Positions 51,825-61,411 are shown, numbered from the stretch's first letter. The stretch is 64,000 nt of DNA from Micromonospora antibiotica (GCF_017599305.1 NZ_JAGFWR010000005.1:1-64000), one strand, 5' to 3'. A program made the numbers and translations. The notes: generated by a model not told the origin, from the letters alone.

Positions 51825-54800
51825 TACTGATTCTCCTCAGTTCGGTCGGACCGCTCGTCGTCGGTCCGGTTGAGCCGTTGGCTGATCACCTGGGTGACGC
51901 CGCTGCGCATGGTCACGCCGTAGAGCGCGTCGGCGATCTCCATGGTCCGCTTCTGGTGGGTGATGACGATCAGCTGGCTCTTCTCCCGCAACTGGGCCAG
52001 CAGCGTGATCAACCGACCCAGGTTCACGTCGTCGAGGGCCGCCTCCACCTCGTCCATGATGTAGAACGGGCTGGGCCGGGCCCGGAAGATCGCCACCAGC
52101 ATCGCCACCGCCGTCAGCGACCGCTCACCACCGGAGAGCAGCGACAACCGTTTGATCTTCTTGCCGGGCGGCCGGGCCTCCACCTCCACGCCGGTGGTGA
52201 GCAGGTCGTCGGGTTCGGTGAGGATCAACCGGCCCTCGCCGCCGGGGAAGAGCACGGTGAAGACCTGCTCGAACTCGCGGGCGGTGTCGGCGAACGCGCT
52301 GGCGAAGACCTCCAGGATCCGCTCGTCGACGTCCTTGACCACGGTGAGCAGGTCACGTCGGGTGGCCTTGAGGTCCTCCAGCTGCTCGGAGAGGAACTTG
52401 AAGCGCTCCTCCAGGGCGGCGAACTCCTCCAGCGCGAGCGGGTTGACCTTGCCGAGCAGGGCCAGTTCCCGTTCCGCCTTGGCGGCCCGCTTCTCCTGCA
52501 CCGGCCGCTCGTAGCGGACCGGCTCGGGCACCGGCAGGCCGTCGCGTTCGGCGGTCGCGACGTCCACCGGGGTCGGCGGGACGGGCTGCGCCGGGCCGTA
52601 CTCGGCGAGCAGGGTCTCCAGGTCCAGGCCGAAATCCTCGGCGGCCTTGGCTTCCAACTGCTCGATGCGCAGCCGCTGCTCGGCGCGGGCCACCTCGTCG
52701 CGGTGCACCTGGCTGGTCAACCGCTCCAGCTCCGCGCCGAGCCGCTTCGCCGCCCCGCGCACCTCCTGGAGTTCGGCTTCCCGGGCGGCGCGTTCGCGGG
52801 CGACCGCGTCGCGGTGCTCCTCGGCGCGCGCGACGGAGGTGCCCAGCCGGGTGAGTGCCTCGCGGGCCCCGCCGACCACGGCTCGGGCGATCGCCGCGCC
52901 CCGGGTCCGGGCCGCCCGCCGGGCCGCCGCCCGCTCCCGGGCCGCCCGCTCGGCGGTGGCCTGCCGGGCCAGCGAGTCGGCCCGGCCGGCGATCGAGGCG
53001 ACGCGCTCCTCGGCGGTACGCACCGCGAGCCGGACCTCCATCTCGTTCTGCCGGGCCCGGGGCACCATCGCGGCGAGCTGGTCCCGGTCCTCGGTGGAGG
53101 GTTCCGCGTCGATCGGGGTGTCCTCGGCGAGCCGCAGCCGCTCCGCCAGCTCGGCGAGGGCGGTCAGGTCACGTTCCCGGGCCGCCTCGGCGCGGGACCG
53201 GCTCTCACCGAGCCGGTCGGTCTCCGCCCTGGCCGACCGGGCCGCCGCACCCAGCTCGGCCAGCCGGCGGGCGGCGGCGTTGCGGTGGCTCTCCGCCTCC
53301 CGTTTCGCGGCGGCGGCGTGCTGCACCGCCTCCTTCGCGGCGGCCACCTCGGCCCGGGCATCGACGAGCTGGTCGCGCAGCTCCGCACCGGTCCGTTCGG
53401 CGGTGAGCCGGTTGGCGCGGGCCTCCTCCACCGCAGCCTGCACCTCGATGAAGCTGGCCGCCTTGGCCGACCCGCCGGCCGCCGCGTACGCCCCGACCAC
53501 GTCACCGTCCGGGGTGACCGCGCGCAGCTCCGGGTTGTCGGCGACCAGCTCGGCAGCGGCGGCGAGGTCGTCGACCAGCGCCACGTCACGCAGCGCCCGG
53601 TGTACGGCGGGACGCAGCTCGGGGGCGCACTCCACCAGGTCCGGCGCCCACCGGGCGGACTCCGGCAGCCGGGGGCGCAGCGCGTCGGCGGAGCCGGTCA
53701 TGCCGGGGCCGGCGGGGCTGCCGACCAGCAGACCGGCCCGGCCGGCGTCGGAGATCTTCAGCAGCCGCATCGCCTCGACGGCCTCGTCCACACCGGTGAC
53801 CGCCACCGCGTCGGCGAGCCCACCGAGCGCGGCGGCGAGCGCCGCCTCGTGGCCGGCGGCGACGGTGAGCAACCCGGCCAGGCTGCCCAGCAGGCCGGGC
53901 ACCTCGTCGGCGCGGGCCAGCAGCGCCCCGGCACCGTCCTTGCGGCGCAGGCCCAGGGCGAGCGCCTCCTCGCGGGCCTTCCACGTCGCGGCGTCCTTCT
54001 CGGCGGCCCGCTCGGTGTCGGCCAACGCCCGGACGGTGGCCTGGGCCCGTTCGTGGGCGGCCACCGCCTCGGCATGCCGGTCGTCGAGTTCGGCGTTGTC
54101 CCGGTCGGCCTCGGTGGACTGTTCGGCGACCGCGTCCAGCTCGGCCTGGGCCTGGTCGGCGCGGGCCAGGGCGTCAGCGTGCGCGGCGGCGAGCCGGTCG
54201 ATCTCCTCGCCGGCGCTGGTGGTACGGGCCCGCGCCGAGTTCACCTGCCCGGTCAGCCGGGCCAGGCCCTCCCGCCGGTCGGCGATCGCCTTGGCGGCGG
54301 CGACGAGTTCCCGTTCGGCGGCGGCGAGCTGGCGTTCCAGCTCCTGCCGGTGCTCGACGGCCTCGGCGAGCCGGATCTGGTCGTCGGTGAGCGCCGCGCG
54401 CAGCTCCTCCTCCTGCTCGCGGACCCGCTGCGACTCGGCCTCCAACTGGTCGGGGTCCCGGCCGGGTCGCTCGTCGTCGCCGGTGGCGCTGAGGTGGCGC
54501 AGCCGTTCCCGGGCCACCTGCTCCACCGAACGGAACCGTTCGGCGAGGGCGGAGAGCTTGTACCAGGTGTCCTGGGCGGCGGCGAGCAGCGGCGCGTCCT
54601 CGGCGAGCGCCGCCTCCAGCTCACCGAGACGGCCCTGCACCTCGGTGTGCTCGCCCTCGATCTGTTCGCGCCGCTGGCGCAGCGCCGTCTCGTCGGCGAT
54701 CTCCTTGTCCAGGGTGACCCGCAGGGTGTGCAGGTCGTCGGCGAGCAGCCGGAGCCGGGCGTCGCGCAGGTTAGCCTGGATGGCGGCGGCCCGGCGGGCC

Positions 54801-55432
54801 ACCTCGGCCTGCCGGCCCAGTGGCTTGAGCTGGCGGCGCAGCTCGGCGGTGAGGTCGGTCAGCCGGTTGAGGTTGACCTGCATCGCGTCGAGCTTCCGCA
54901 GCGCTTTCTCCTTGCGCTTGCGGTGCTTGAGCACGCCGGCCGCCTCCTCGATGAACGAGCGGCGGTCCTCCGGTTTGGCGTGCAACATGCCGTCGAGCCG
55001 GCCCTGACCGACGATGATGTGCATCTCCCGGCCGATGCCGGAGTCGCTGAGCAGCTCCTGGATGTCGAGCAGCCGGCACGAGTCGCCGTTGATCTCGTAT
55101 TCGCTCTCGCCGGAGCGGAACATCCGGCGGGTGATGGAGACCTCGGTGTACTCGATCGGCAACGCGCCGTCGGTGTTGTCGATGGTGAGGGTGACCTCGG
55201 CCCGGCCCAGCGGCGCCCGCCCGGCGGTGCCGGCGAAGATGACGTCCTCCATCTTGCCGCCGCGCAGCGCCTTGGCGCCCTGCTCGCCCAGCACCCAGGC
55301 GATCGCGTCGACGACGTTGGACTTGCCGGAGCCGTTCGGGCCGACCACGCAGGTGATCCCGGGCTCCAGCTTCAACGTCGTGGCGGAGGCGAAGGACTTG
55401 AACCCCTTCACCGTCAGACTCTTGAGATGCAC
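51824..55432 (-). CDS. smc: Chromosome segregation protein SMC
   Basis: Encodes 1202 residues, normal for SMC, from GTG 55432, with GAGGA eight bases upstream. Head halves are at both ends: Walker A CVVGPNGSGKSNVVDAIAWV near residue 30 and signature LSGGERSLTAVAML with Walker B FYIMDEVEAALDDVN near the C-terminus. Between them are two long, Ala/Glu/Arg-rich coiled coils, and a central hinge around LGSLAGLLTVAAGHEAALAA. With ScpA/ScpB it organises and segregates the chromosome. A long plus-strand open frame opposite it is a composition shadow. Confidence 0.97.
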   Translation of the reverse strand: MHLKSLTVKGFKSFASATTLKLEPGITCVVGPNGSGKSNVVDAIAWVLGEQGAKALRGGKMEDVIFAGTAGRAPLGRAEVTLTIDNTDGALPIEYTEVSITRRMFRSGESEYEINGDSCRLLDIQELLSDSGIGREMHIIVGQGRLDGMLHAKPEDRRSFIEEAAGVLKHRKRKEKALRKLDAMQVNLNRLTDLTAELRRQLKPLGRQAEVARRAAAIQANLRDARLRLLADDLHTLRVTLDKEIADETALRQRREQIEGEHTEVQGRLGELEAALAEDAPLLAAAQDTWYKLSALAERFRSVEQVARERLRHLSATGDDERPGRDPDQLEAESQRVREQEEELRAALTDDQIRLAEAVEHRQELERQLAAAERELVAAAKAIADRREGLARLTGQVNSARARTTSAGEEIDRLAAAHADALARADQAQAELDAVAEQSTEADRDNAELDDRHAEAVAAHERAQATVRALADTERAAEKDAATWKAREEALALGLRRKDGAGALLARADEVPGLLGSLAGLLTVAAGHEAALAAALGGLADAVAVTGVDEAVEAMRLLKISDAGRAGLLVGSPAGPGMTGSADALRPRLPESARWAPDLVECAPELRPAVHRALRDVALVDDLAAAAELVADNPELRAVTPDGDVVGAYAAAGGSAKAASFIEVQAAVEEARANRLTAERTGAELRDQLVDARAEVAAAKEAVQHAAAAKREAESHRNAAARRLAELGAAARSARAETDRLGESRSRAEAARERDLTALAELAERLRLAEDTPIDAEPSTEDRDQLAAMVPRARQNEMEVRLAVRTAEERVASIAGRADSLARQATAERAARERAAARRAARTRGAAIARAVVGGAREALTRLGTSVARAEEHRDAVARERAAREAELQEVRGAAKRLGAELERLTSQVHRDEVARAEQRLRIEQLEAKAAEDFGLDLETLLAEYGPAQPVPPTPVDVATAERDGLPVPEPVRYERPVQEKRAAKAERELALLGKVNPLALEEFAALEERFKFLSEQLEDLKATRRDLLTVVKDVDERILEVFASAFADTAREFEQVFTVLFPGGEGRLILTEPDDLLTTGVEVEARPPGKKIKRLSLLSGGERSLTAVAMLVAIFRARPSPFYIMDEVEAALDDVNLGRLITLLAQLREKSQLIVITHQKRTMEIADALYGVTMRSGVTQVISQRLNRTDDERSDRTEENQ

Positions 55433-55650
55433 CTGTCCGATCCTCGTCCGGTGGCCACCGCAGGCGTCGCGGGCTGCGCGGACCTGGTGAACCCGCAGAC
55501 TAACCCGTCGGTACGCGGTGGCCGGCACGCGACCCGCCCCGGCCCCCGGTGCCGCACCCCGTACGGTCCGAAAAATGATCGGGTGTGCTACGCCACATCG
55601 AGTGACAAGATCACGAATTGACGCCCGGAAGAATTGCCGGCGACAGCACT

Positions 55651-55679
55651 GCGCGCCGGCACAAAAAGTGTCGGCGCGC
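55651..55679 (-). terminator. Terminator after the small coiled-coil gene
   Basis: GCGCGCCGGCAC (55651-55662) pairs with GTGTCGGCGCGC (55668-55679) with one G-T pair and an AAAAA loop. It starts 43 bases past the stop of the small gene at 55722. It can also insulate smc from readthrough. The rest of 55433-55721 shows no further gene; an smc promoter must lie there. Confidence 0.65.
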
Positions 55680-55721
55680 TATTTCGCGGTGGTGCTGTTC
55701 AGTTTTCTGCGGTGCCGAAGA

Positions 55722-55916
55722 TCAGGTGAGCGCCGGCTCGGCCAGCCGGAGGAGGTCGTCCACCTCCGCCGCAGCCGCCGCGAGCCGATCGTTGTCGGCA
55801 CGCAGGCGCGTGATCTCGAACTCCAGGGTCTGCACCCTGGAACGCAGTCGGGTGACCTCGTCGAGCAGACGCCGGTCGGGCGCTGCACCTACGTGGCCGT
55901 ACAGGGCCTTCGCCAT
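55722..55916 (-). CDS. Small coiled-coil protein of unknown function
   Basis: Encodes 64 residues from ATG 55916, with AAGGAG five bases upstream. It starts MAKALYGHVGAAPDRRLLDE, then a heptad-like run (VTRLRSRVQTLEFEITRLRA, DNDRLAAAAAEVDDLLRLAE), so most of the protein is a predicted coiled coil. I recall short MAKALxGHVG proteins in other actinomycetes but no function. It has its own promoter-like sites upstream and a hairpin downstream, so it is a separate transcription unit. Confidence 0.8.
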   Translation of the reverse strand: MAKALYGHVGAAPDRRLLDEVTRLRSRVQTLEFEITRLRADNDRLAAAAAEVDDLLRLAEPALT

Positions 55917-56034
55917 GCTAACTCCTTGATATGCGCTGCCGGAAAAGCCGGCCAACGCGCGCCCATTTCGTGTTCGCGACTACTACCGGGCCACTGAGTT
56001 CCGGGCGTGGCTGGGCGCGACTGGCGACACCTAC

Positions 56035-56063
56035 ATATTGAGCGATAATCCGCCGTTCGTCAA
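56035..56063 (-). promoter_or_regulatory. Candidate promoter of the small coiled-coil gene
   Basis: On the minus strand, TTGACG (56058-56063) and CAATAT (56035-56040) are 17 bases apart, close to the housekeeping -35/-10 pattern TTGAC-n17-TAnnnT. The gene start at 55916 is about 110 bases further on. Confidence 0.45.
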
Positions 56064-56151
56064 GTTCTCGCAGGCCGTAGATCATCTACACGCCTACCCT
56101 GACGACTGTGCCCGGGGGCCGCAAGGCTCGGACACTCTCTGTCCGGACTTC

Positions 56152-56182
56152 TTGACTCTACGCCTTCCCCGGCGGCTACGGT
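56152..56182 (+). promoter_or_regulatory. Candidate promoter of the CAP-domain gene
   Basis: TTGACT (56152-56157) and TACGGT (56177-56182) are 19 bases apart, slightly wide for a housekeeping promoter. The CDS starts at 56292, about 100 bases downstream. Confidence 0.35.
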
Positions 56183-56291
56183 GACCCTGGATGTCTGCCC
56201 GGCCTTAACTCTTCCTTAGCCGCGTTGCCGCTGTTCCCGTTGCCGCCGTAGCGTCACCCCGGCCCGCAACCGACCCGTGGAGGCGACAGGC

Positions 56292-58055
56292 GTGTACGGC
56301 TCGACCGATCCGAACGACCCGGACGCCGCATACCGACGGCCGCAGCCGTCGGCGGACGACCCGGCCTGGCTGACCGACCGTCCCGAGCCCCGCTCGGCGT
56401 ACCTCTTCGGTGACGACCCGACGCCGGACGGCCCGGATCGGACCGGCCCCGACCCGGCCGGCACCTCCGCCGGGCGCTTCGCGGGTGGACCCGACCGCTG
56501 GGCCGCCGGACCGCCCCCCGCCGGTGACCACCGGGCCGACGCGGCACCCGGCCAGCACCCGGCGGAACCGACCGGAACGTGGCGGAACGAGCCGGCGGAC
56601 CGGTGGCGCGACGAGCCGACCGGCCGGTGGACCGCAGCGGCCGCCGGGCAGTGGCCGGCCGCCGACCGGACCGACCATCGGCAGGACGGACCGACCGGGA
56701 CGTGGCAGGACGGACCGACCGGGACGTGGCAGGACGACCGGACCGACCGCTGGCAGGCTGACCAGACCGGTCCCACGCAGGACGGGCCCGCCGGTTCGTG
56801 GCAGGACACGCCGACCGGGCCGCGGCACGGCGAACCCGACGGGCAGTGGCAGGGCGAAACCGACGGGCAGTGGCACGGCGAACCGGCCGGTGGCTGGCAG
56901 GGCGGGCACGCCGACCGGTGGCCGGACACGCAGGGCGGGCAGACCGGCCAGTGGCACGGCGAGCAGGCCGGGCCGTGGGGTGGCGAGCCGGCCGGGCCGT
57001 GGCACGGCGATGCCGCCGACCGCTGGCAGGACACGCCCGGCGAGCCGGCCGACCGCTGGCAGGACGAGCAGACCGGGCGGTGGCAGGGCGAACCGGCCGG
57101 CCCGTGGGGCGGGGACACGCACCCGGCCACCGGACAGGACGGGCCCTGGGTGGGCGAACCGGACGGGCGGCAGGCGTACCTGAGCGGAGCCGGTTCCGGG
57201 CCCGCCGACCGGGACGCCACCGCGCTCGCCCCGGCGGTCGTGCCGGCCGGCGGACCGACGACGACACCCACCGGCAACGGCCGGCCGACACCCACCGGCC
57301 CCGGCCGGCCGCGTCGCCGGCTGAAGCGTCCACTGCTCATCGGCGGGGCCGCCGCCGCGGCGACCCTGGTGGTGAGCCTGGGCATCGGCGCGCTGCTGCT
57401 GCCCGACGACGACGAGCGCACCGACCCGGCCGCCCTCGACGAACCCGTGGCCACCGCGCCGGTCATCCCGGACACCGCACCAAGCACCACCGCCCCTACC
57501 TCCCCCAGCCCGTCGCCGAGCCCGTCGGCGGCGTCGCCGAGCCCGTCGCCGAGCCGGAGCGTCACGCCGACGCCCGCCCCGAGCCGGACCCAGCCGGCGT
57601 CCCGGCAGACCACCCGGGGCGGCAACATCCCCACCGCGGCGACCACCACCCGGGCCGCGGTCAGCGGCGGCGGGGGCAGCCAGGTCCAGCAGGTCGTCGA
57701 CCTGGTCAACGCCGAACGGGCCAAGGCCGGCTGCGCCGCCGTCACGGTGGACGCCAAGCTGACCCTCGCCGCCCAGCAGCACAGCCAGGACCAGGCCGAC
57801 CACAAGAACATGACGCACACCGGCAGCGACGGCAGCGACGCCGGCCAGCGGCTGGACCGGGCCGGTTACACCTGGCGCACCTACGGCGAGAACGTCGCCT
57901 GGAACCAGCAGTCCCCGGCTGCGGTGATGGACGCCTGGATGAACAGCTCCGGCCACCGGGCCAACATCCTCAACTGCGCGTTCACCGAGATCGGCGTGGG
58001 TGTGGCCAGTAGCAACGGGCCGTACTGGACGCAGGACTTCGCCGCCCCGCGCTGA
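56292..58055 (+). CDS. Membrane protein with Trp-repeat N-terminus and external CAP domain
   Basis: Encodes 587 residues from GTG 56292, with GGAGG eight bases upstream. Residues about 90-300 are a disordered repeat region with more than twenty Trp, spaced 8-12 residues in units such as GxWQGE and DRWQDE. One membrane segment (LLIGGAAAAATLVVSLGIGA) follows at about 345-365, then a Pro/Ser/Thr linker with SPSPSPS runs. The C-terminal 120 residues are a CAP/SCP domain: VVDLVNAERAKAGCAAVTVD, HSQDQADHKNMTHTG, YGENVAWN and WMNSSGHRANILNCAFTEIG. CAP domains are usually secreted; their bacterial role is poorly known. Confidence 0.9.
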   Translation: MYGSTDPNDPDAAYRRPQPSADDPAWLTDRPEPRSAYLFGDDPTPDGPDRTGPDPAGTSAGRFAGGPDRWAAGPPPAGDHRADAAPGQHPAEPTGTWRNEPADRWRDEPTGRWTAAAAGQWPAADRTDHRQDGPTGTWQDGPTGTWQDDRTDRWQADQTGPTQDGPAGSWQDTPTGPRHGEPDGQWQGETDGQWHGEPAGGWQGGHADRWPDTQGGQTGQWHGEQAGPWGGEPAGPWHGDAADRWQDTPGEPADRWQDEQTGRWQGEPAGPWGGDTHPATGQDGPWVGEPDGRQAYLSGAGSGPADRDATALAPAVVPAGGPTTTPTGNGRPTPTGPGRPRRRLKRPLLIGGAAAAATLVVSLGIGALLLPDDDERTDPAALDEPVATAPVIPDTAPSTTAPTSPSPSPSPSAASPSPSPSRSVTPTPAPSRTQPASRQTTRGGNIPTAATTTRAAVSGGGGSQVQQVVDLVNAERAKAGCAAVTVDAKLTLAAQQHSQDQADHKNMTHTGSDGSDAGQRLDRAGYTWRTYGENVAWNQQSPAAVMDAWMNSSGHRANILNCAFTEIGVGVASSNGPYWTQDFAAPR

Positions 58056-58068
58056 CCGGGGACGGCCG

Positions 58069-58106
58069 GCCCCCGGCGACGACGTGACCGCGTCGTCGCC
58101 GGGGGC
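58069..58106 (+). terminator. Terminator after the CAP-domain gene
   Basis: GCCCCCGGCGACGACG (58069-58084) and CGTCGTCGCCGGGGGC (58091-58106) form a perfect 16-bp stem with a 6-nt loop, then CTCTCGTTT. It begins 14 bases after the stop at 58055. Confidence 0.82.
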
Positions 58107-58162
58107 CTCTCGTTTGACCGGGTGAGGCGTGCGACGTACCGCACGGGACCCGGGAGCCGCCG

Positions 58163-59068
58163 ATGCGCATCCGGCCGTCAGCGTCCGCGACGCGCGGCGG
58201 GTCGCCGCTGCCCACCCGGCCACCGCTGCGCCACCCGGCCCGCCGGGTGCTGTCGGCCACGCTGGCACTCACCCTGCTGACCCCGGTGTACGCCTGCCGT
58301 CCCGACCTCGGCCCGCCCGGCGCACCGACCCCGTGGCCGCCCGGCACGGCCCGGCAGTGGCGGTGGCAGTGGCAGCTCACCGGCCCGGTCGACACCACCG
58401 TCGACGCCGACGTCTTCCTCCTCGACCCGGTCCGGGTGAGCACCGCCGAGACCGGGGCGTTGCGTCGGCGCGACCGGCGGCTGATCTGTCACGTGCCGGT
58501 CGGGACGTACGCCGGGAAGGATCCGGACGCCGCGCGCTACCCGGCGGCGGTCGGCGGCGGTGCGGCGGGGCGGCCCGGGAGCCGGTGGGTCGACATCCGG
58601 CGGTGGGACCTGCTGCGTCCCGTCCTGGCCGACCGGTTCCGGCTCTGCCGGGGCAAGGGTTTCGGCGCGGTGGCCCTCGTCGACGCCGACGGGTACGCCC
58701 ACCGGTCGGGTTTCCCGCTCGACTTCGACGACCAGTTGGCGTTCAACCGGCGGTCCGCCGCGCTGGCCCGGACCCTGGGTCTCTCCCCCGGCCTGGTCGG
58801 CGACGTCGCGCAGGTGGCCACGCTGGCCCCGGACTTCGACTTCGCGGTCGACGAGGAGTGCGTCCGGCTGCGCCGCTGCGCCAAGCTGCTCCCGTTCGCC
58901 GACGCGGACAAGCCGGTCTTCCAGGTCGAGTACGCCGGGGACCCGGCGGGTTTCTGCGTGACGACCGTCGGCTACGGCTTCGCCTCGATCCGCAAGAACC
59001 GCACCCTGGACGCCTGGCGCGTGCCCTGTCCCACCGTCCCCGGACCGGTCCCCGGCACACCGGGGTGA
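58163..59068 (+). CDS. GH114-like endo-alpha-1,4-polygalactosaminidase family lipoprotein
   Basis: Encodes 301 residues. The N-terminus has basic residues, a hydrophobic run (LSATLALTLLTPVYAC) and a Cys that could be lipidated. After RQWRWQWQLTGPVDTTVDAD comes the GH114 TIM-barrel pattern: LICHVPVGTYAGKDPD, RWVDIRRWDLLRPVLADRF, LCRGKGFGAVALVDADGYAH, and FPLDFDDQLAFNR. VFQVEYAGDPAGFCV is the late strand. The family includes enzymes that cut galactosamine polymers; the activity is inferred. Confidence 0.83.
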   Translation: MRIRPSASATRGGSPLPTRPPLRHPARRVLSATLALTLLTPVYACRPDLGPPGAPTPWPPGTARQWRWQWQLTGPVDTTVDADVFLLDPVRVSTAETGALRRRDRRLICHVPVGTYAGKDPDAARYPAAVGGGAAGRPGSRWVDIRRWDLLRPVLADRFRLCRGKGFGAVALVDADGYAHRSGFPLDFDDQLAFNRRSAALARTLGLSPGLVGDVAQVATLAPDFDFAVDEECVRLRRCAKLLPFADADKPVFQVEYAGDPAGFCVTTVGYGFASIRKNRTLDAWRVPCPTVPGPVPGTPG

Positions 59069-59096
59069 CCCGGACCGCGAGCTGCGGTCCGGGTCA
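59066..59096. terminator. Terminator overlapping the GH114-like stop
   Basis: TGACCCGGACCGC (59066-59078) and GCGGTCCGGGTCA (59084-59096) form a perfect 13-bp stem with a 5-nt loop; the first three bases are the stop codon. It lies between convergent genes. Confidence 0.75.
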
Positions 59097-59191
59097 TCCG
59101 CGCCGCCGGCCACGGCGCTGCACCACCCGCAAGGGCGGTCACCGGCGGCGAGTGGGCGGGGCGGCGGCCCCGGGGCTGGTGGAACGGCCGG

Positions 59192-61411
59192 TCAGTGTGC
59201 CCCGACCAGCTCCGGCGTCGGGTCGGCCGGTGGGGTGGCGGCGGGCCGGCTGCGCCCGCGCAGGAAGCGGGGCGCCCACCAGTTGGCCTCACCGAGCAGG
59301 GTCATCACCGACGGCAGCACCACCGCCCGGATGATCGTGGCGTCCAGCAGGATCGCCGCGGCCAGCCCGATACCGAGCTGCTTCATGTCGATCGTGCTGA
59401 GCGAGGCGAAGATCGCGAACACTCCCACCATCACGATCGCCGCGCTGGTCACCACACCCGCCGAGGAGGTGATGCCGTAGGCGACCGCGTCGGCGTTGGA
59501 CCGGCCGGCGCGTACCGCCTCCCGGATCCGGCTGACCACGAAGACGTGGTAGTCCATGGAGAGCCCGAAGAGCACCACGAACAGGAACAGCGGCAGCCAG
59601 GAGACGATCGCCCCCATCGAGGTGAAACCGAGCAGGTCCTGCGCCCACTCGCCCTGGAAGACCAGCACCAGCAGGCCGTAGGCGGCCCCGGCGGAGAGCA
59701 GGTTGAGCAGGATCGAGGTGAGGGCGACCACCACCGACCGGAACGTCCAGGTCATCACGAGGAAGGTCAGCGCCAGCACGAACGCCATCACCAGCGGCAG
59801 CTTCTCCCGGATGTGCCGGGCGTAGTCCTCGCTGGCGGCCACCCCGCCACCGACGGCGTACTCGACGCCGGGGATGCCACGCAGTGCGGCGGGCAGCAGG
59901 TCGTCGCGGAGTTCGTGCAGGGAGCGCACCGACCGGTCGTCCCGGCTGGCGTACGGGGTGGCCACCTCCAGCACCGACACCCGGCGGTCCGCCGACACCT
60001 CGATCTTCGGGCCGTCCGCCTCCACGGGGGCGAACAGCGGGTCGGCGGCGGCGGTGCGGGCCAGCCCGGTCAGCGCGACGCGCACCTGGTCGGCCTGTTC
60101 GGCGGGGGCCCGGACGGCGACCGTGTGGCTGGTGCCGGTGCTCGGGAAGGCGGCGGTCAGCCGGTCGTACGCCTGCATCGCCGGGGTGGTCCGGGGCAGG
60201 TCCTCCATGCCGGGGAACTTCAGCTTCATGCCGAGCGCCGGGGCGGCCAGGGCGAGCAGCAGCCCCACCGAGACGATCAGGGTGGCCCGGGGCGCGCGCA
60301 GCGCGGGCCGCAGCACCGCCGGCCAGAACCGGGGCCGGGCCGGCTGCCCGTGCCGTCCGGTGCGGGGCGCGGTGAGCCGCCACAGCAGCGGCACCCGGGG
60401 GCGGTCCACCCAGCGGCCCAGCTTGGCCAGCAGCGCCGGCAGCACGGTCAGCGAGCCGGTCACCGCGACGGCGACCACCAGGATCGAGCCGACGGCGAGG
60501 GACGAGAAGACCACGTCGTCGGCGAGCATCAGGCCGGCCATCGAGATGATCACCGCGAAGCCGGAGACGACCACGGCATGCCCGGAGGTCTCGGCGGCGA
60601 TCTCCACCGCGTCCAGCCCGGACCGGCCCTTGGCCCGTTCCTCCCGTTCCCGTCGGACGTAGAACAGCGAGTAGTCCACCCCGACGGCCATCCCGATCAG
60701 CAGGATCACGCTGGAGGTGGTGTCGGTGGCGGGCACCAGGTGGGAGGCGAGGGTGGACAGCCCCATCGCGGCGGCCACCGAGGAGAGCGCCAGCAGCACC
60801 GGCACCCCGGCGGCGATCAGCGCGCCGAACGCGACGATCAGGATGGCCAGGGTGACCGGCAGGCTGAGCAGCTCGGCCCGCTTGAAGTCCCGGCCCAGGG
60901 TGTCGTCCAGCGCCTGGTTGATCGACGGGCCGCCGACCTGCTCGATCCGCAGCTGCGGGTGGGCGGCCTGGGCGGCGGCGGTGGCGTCGCGCAGCGGCTG
61001 CACCCGGTCGGCGGCGGTCTCCGGATCACCGGCCATGGTGATCGGCACCAGCAGCGCGGCACCGTCGCGCGACGGCACCGGCTCGCCCACCGACGCCACT
61101 CCGGTGATCTGCCGCAGCCGGTCGGCCGCGTCGGTCGCGGCGGCCTGCGCGGCGGCCCGGTCCAGGGTGCCGGTACGCGGGGTGATCAGGATGTTCTCCA
61201 CCGCCGGATCGGTGAACTTCCCCTCGGTGACGATCACGTCGGCGTGACCGGACTCGCCGATCGCCTGGTCCGCCTGGGTGGCCTCGTTCAGGCCGGCGGC
61301 GTTGCCACCGACGAAACACACCGCCACGAAGACCACCCAGAGCGCGATCGCGCGCCACGGGTGCTCGGCGCTCCACCGCGCCAACCGCACCGTCACCGGT
61401 CTGCCGCCCAT
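59192..61411 (-). CDS. MMPL family RND transporter
   Basis: Encodes 739 residues from ATG 61411. The first segment (AIALWVVFVAVCFVGGNAAG) is followed by a large external loop, then five spans (ILIVAFGALIAAGVPVLLAL, VILLIGMAVGVDYSLFYVRR with the key GVDYSLF), a second loop, and a second set of spans (LFLFVVLFGLSMDYHVFVVS, where GLSMDY matches the twin motif). The twofold repeat is full length. Members export lipids, siderophores or drugs; no glycolipid genes are nearby, so the cargo is unknown. Confidence 0.93.
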   Translation of the reverse strand: MGGRPVTVRLARWSAEHPWRAIALWVVFVAVCFVGGNAAGLNEATQADQAIGESGHADVIVTEGKFTDPAVENILITPRTGTLDRAAAQAAATDAADRLRQITGVASVGEPVPSRDGAALLVPITMAGDPETAADRVQPLRDATAAAQAAHPQLRIEQVGGPSINQALDDTLGRDFKRAELLSLPVTLAILIVAFGALIAAGVPVLLALSSVAAAMGLSTLASHLVPATDTTSSVILLIGMAVGVDYSLFYVRREREERAKGRSGLDAVEIAAETSGHAVVVSGFAVIISMAGLMLADDVVFSSLAVGSILVVAVAVTGSLTVLPALLAKLGRWVDRPRVPLLWRLTAPRTGRHGQPARPRFWPAVLRPALRAPRATLIVSVGLLLALAAPALGMKLKFPGMEDLPRTTPAMQAYDRLTAAFPSTGTSHTVAVRAPAEQADQVRVALTGLARTAAADPLFAPVEADGPKIEVSADRRVSVLEVATPYASRDDRSVRSLHELRDDLLPAALRGIPGVEYAVGGGVAASEDYARHIREKLPLVMAFVLALTFLVMTWTFRSVVVALTSILLNLLSAGAAYGLLVLVFQGEWAQDLLGFTSMGAIVSWLPLFLFVVLFGLSMDYHVFVVSRIREAVRAGRSNADAVAYGITSSAGVVTSAAIVMVGVFAIFASLSTIDMKQLGIGLAAAILLDATIIRAVVLPSVMTLLGEANWWAPRFLRGRSRPAATPPADPTPELVGAH

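Larger units (their letters stand above)
55917..56291. other. Divergent intergenic region with lower GC
   Basis: These 375 bases separate the small coiled-coil gene from the CAP-domain gene and hold promoter-like sites for both. The centre (about 56000-56100) is AT-richer than its surroundings. A short dyad CGGACA-5nt-TGTCCG lies at about 56129-56145. No ORF is credible. Confidence 0.6.

Noticed and set aside
51818..55621. Plus-strand open frame of over 1200 codons opposite smc
   Set aside because: It is antisense to a complete SMC with all motifs; the product is Gly/Leu/Arg/Val-biased, as expected for shadow frames in very high-GC DNA.
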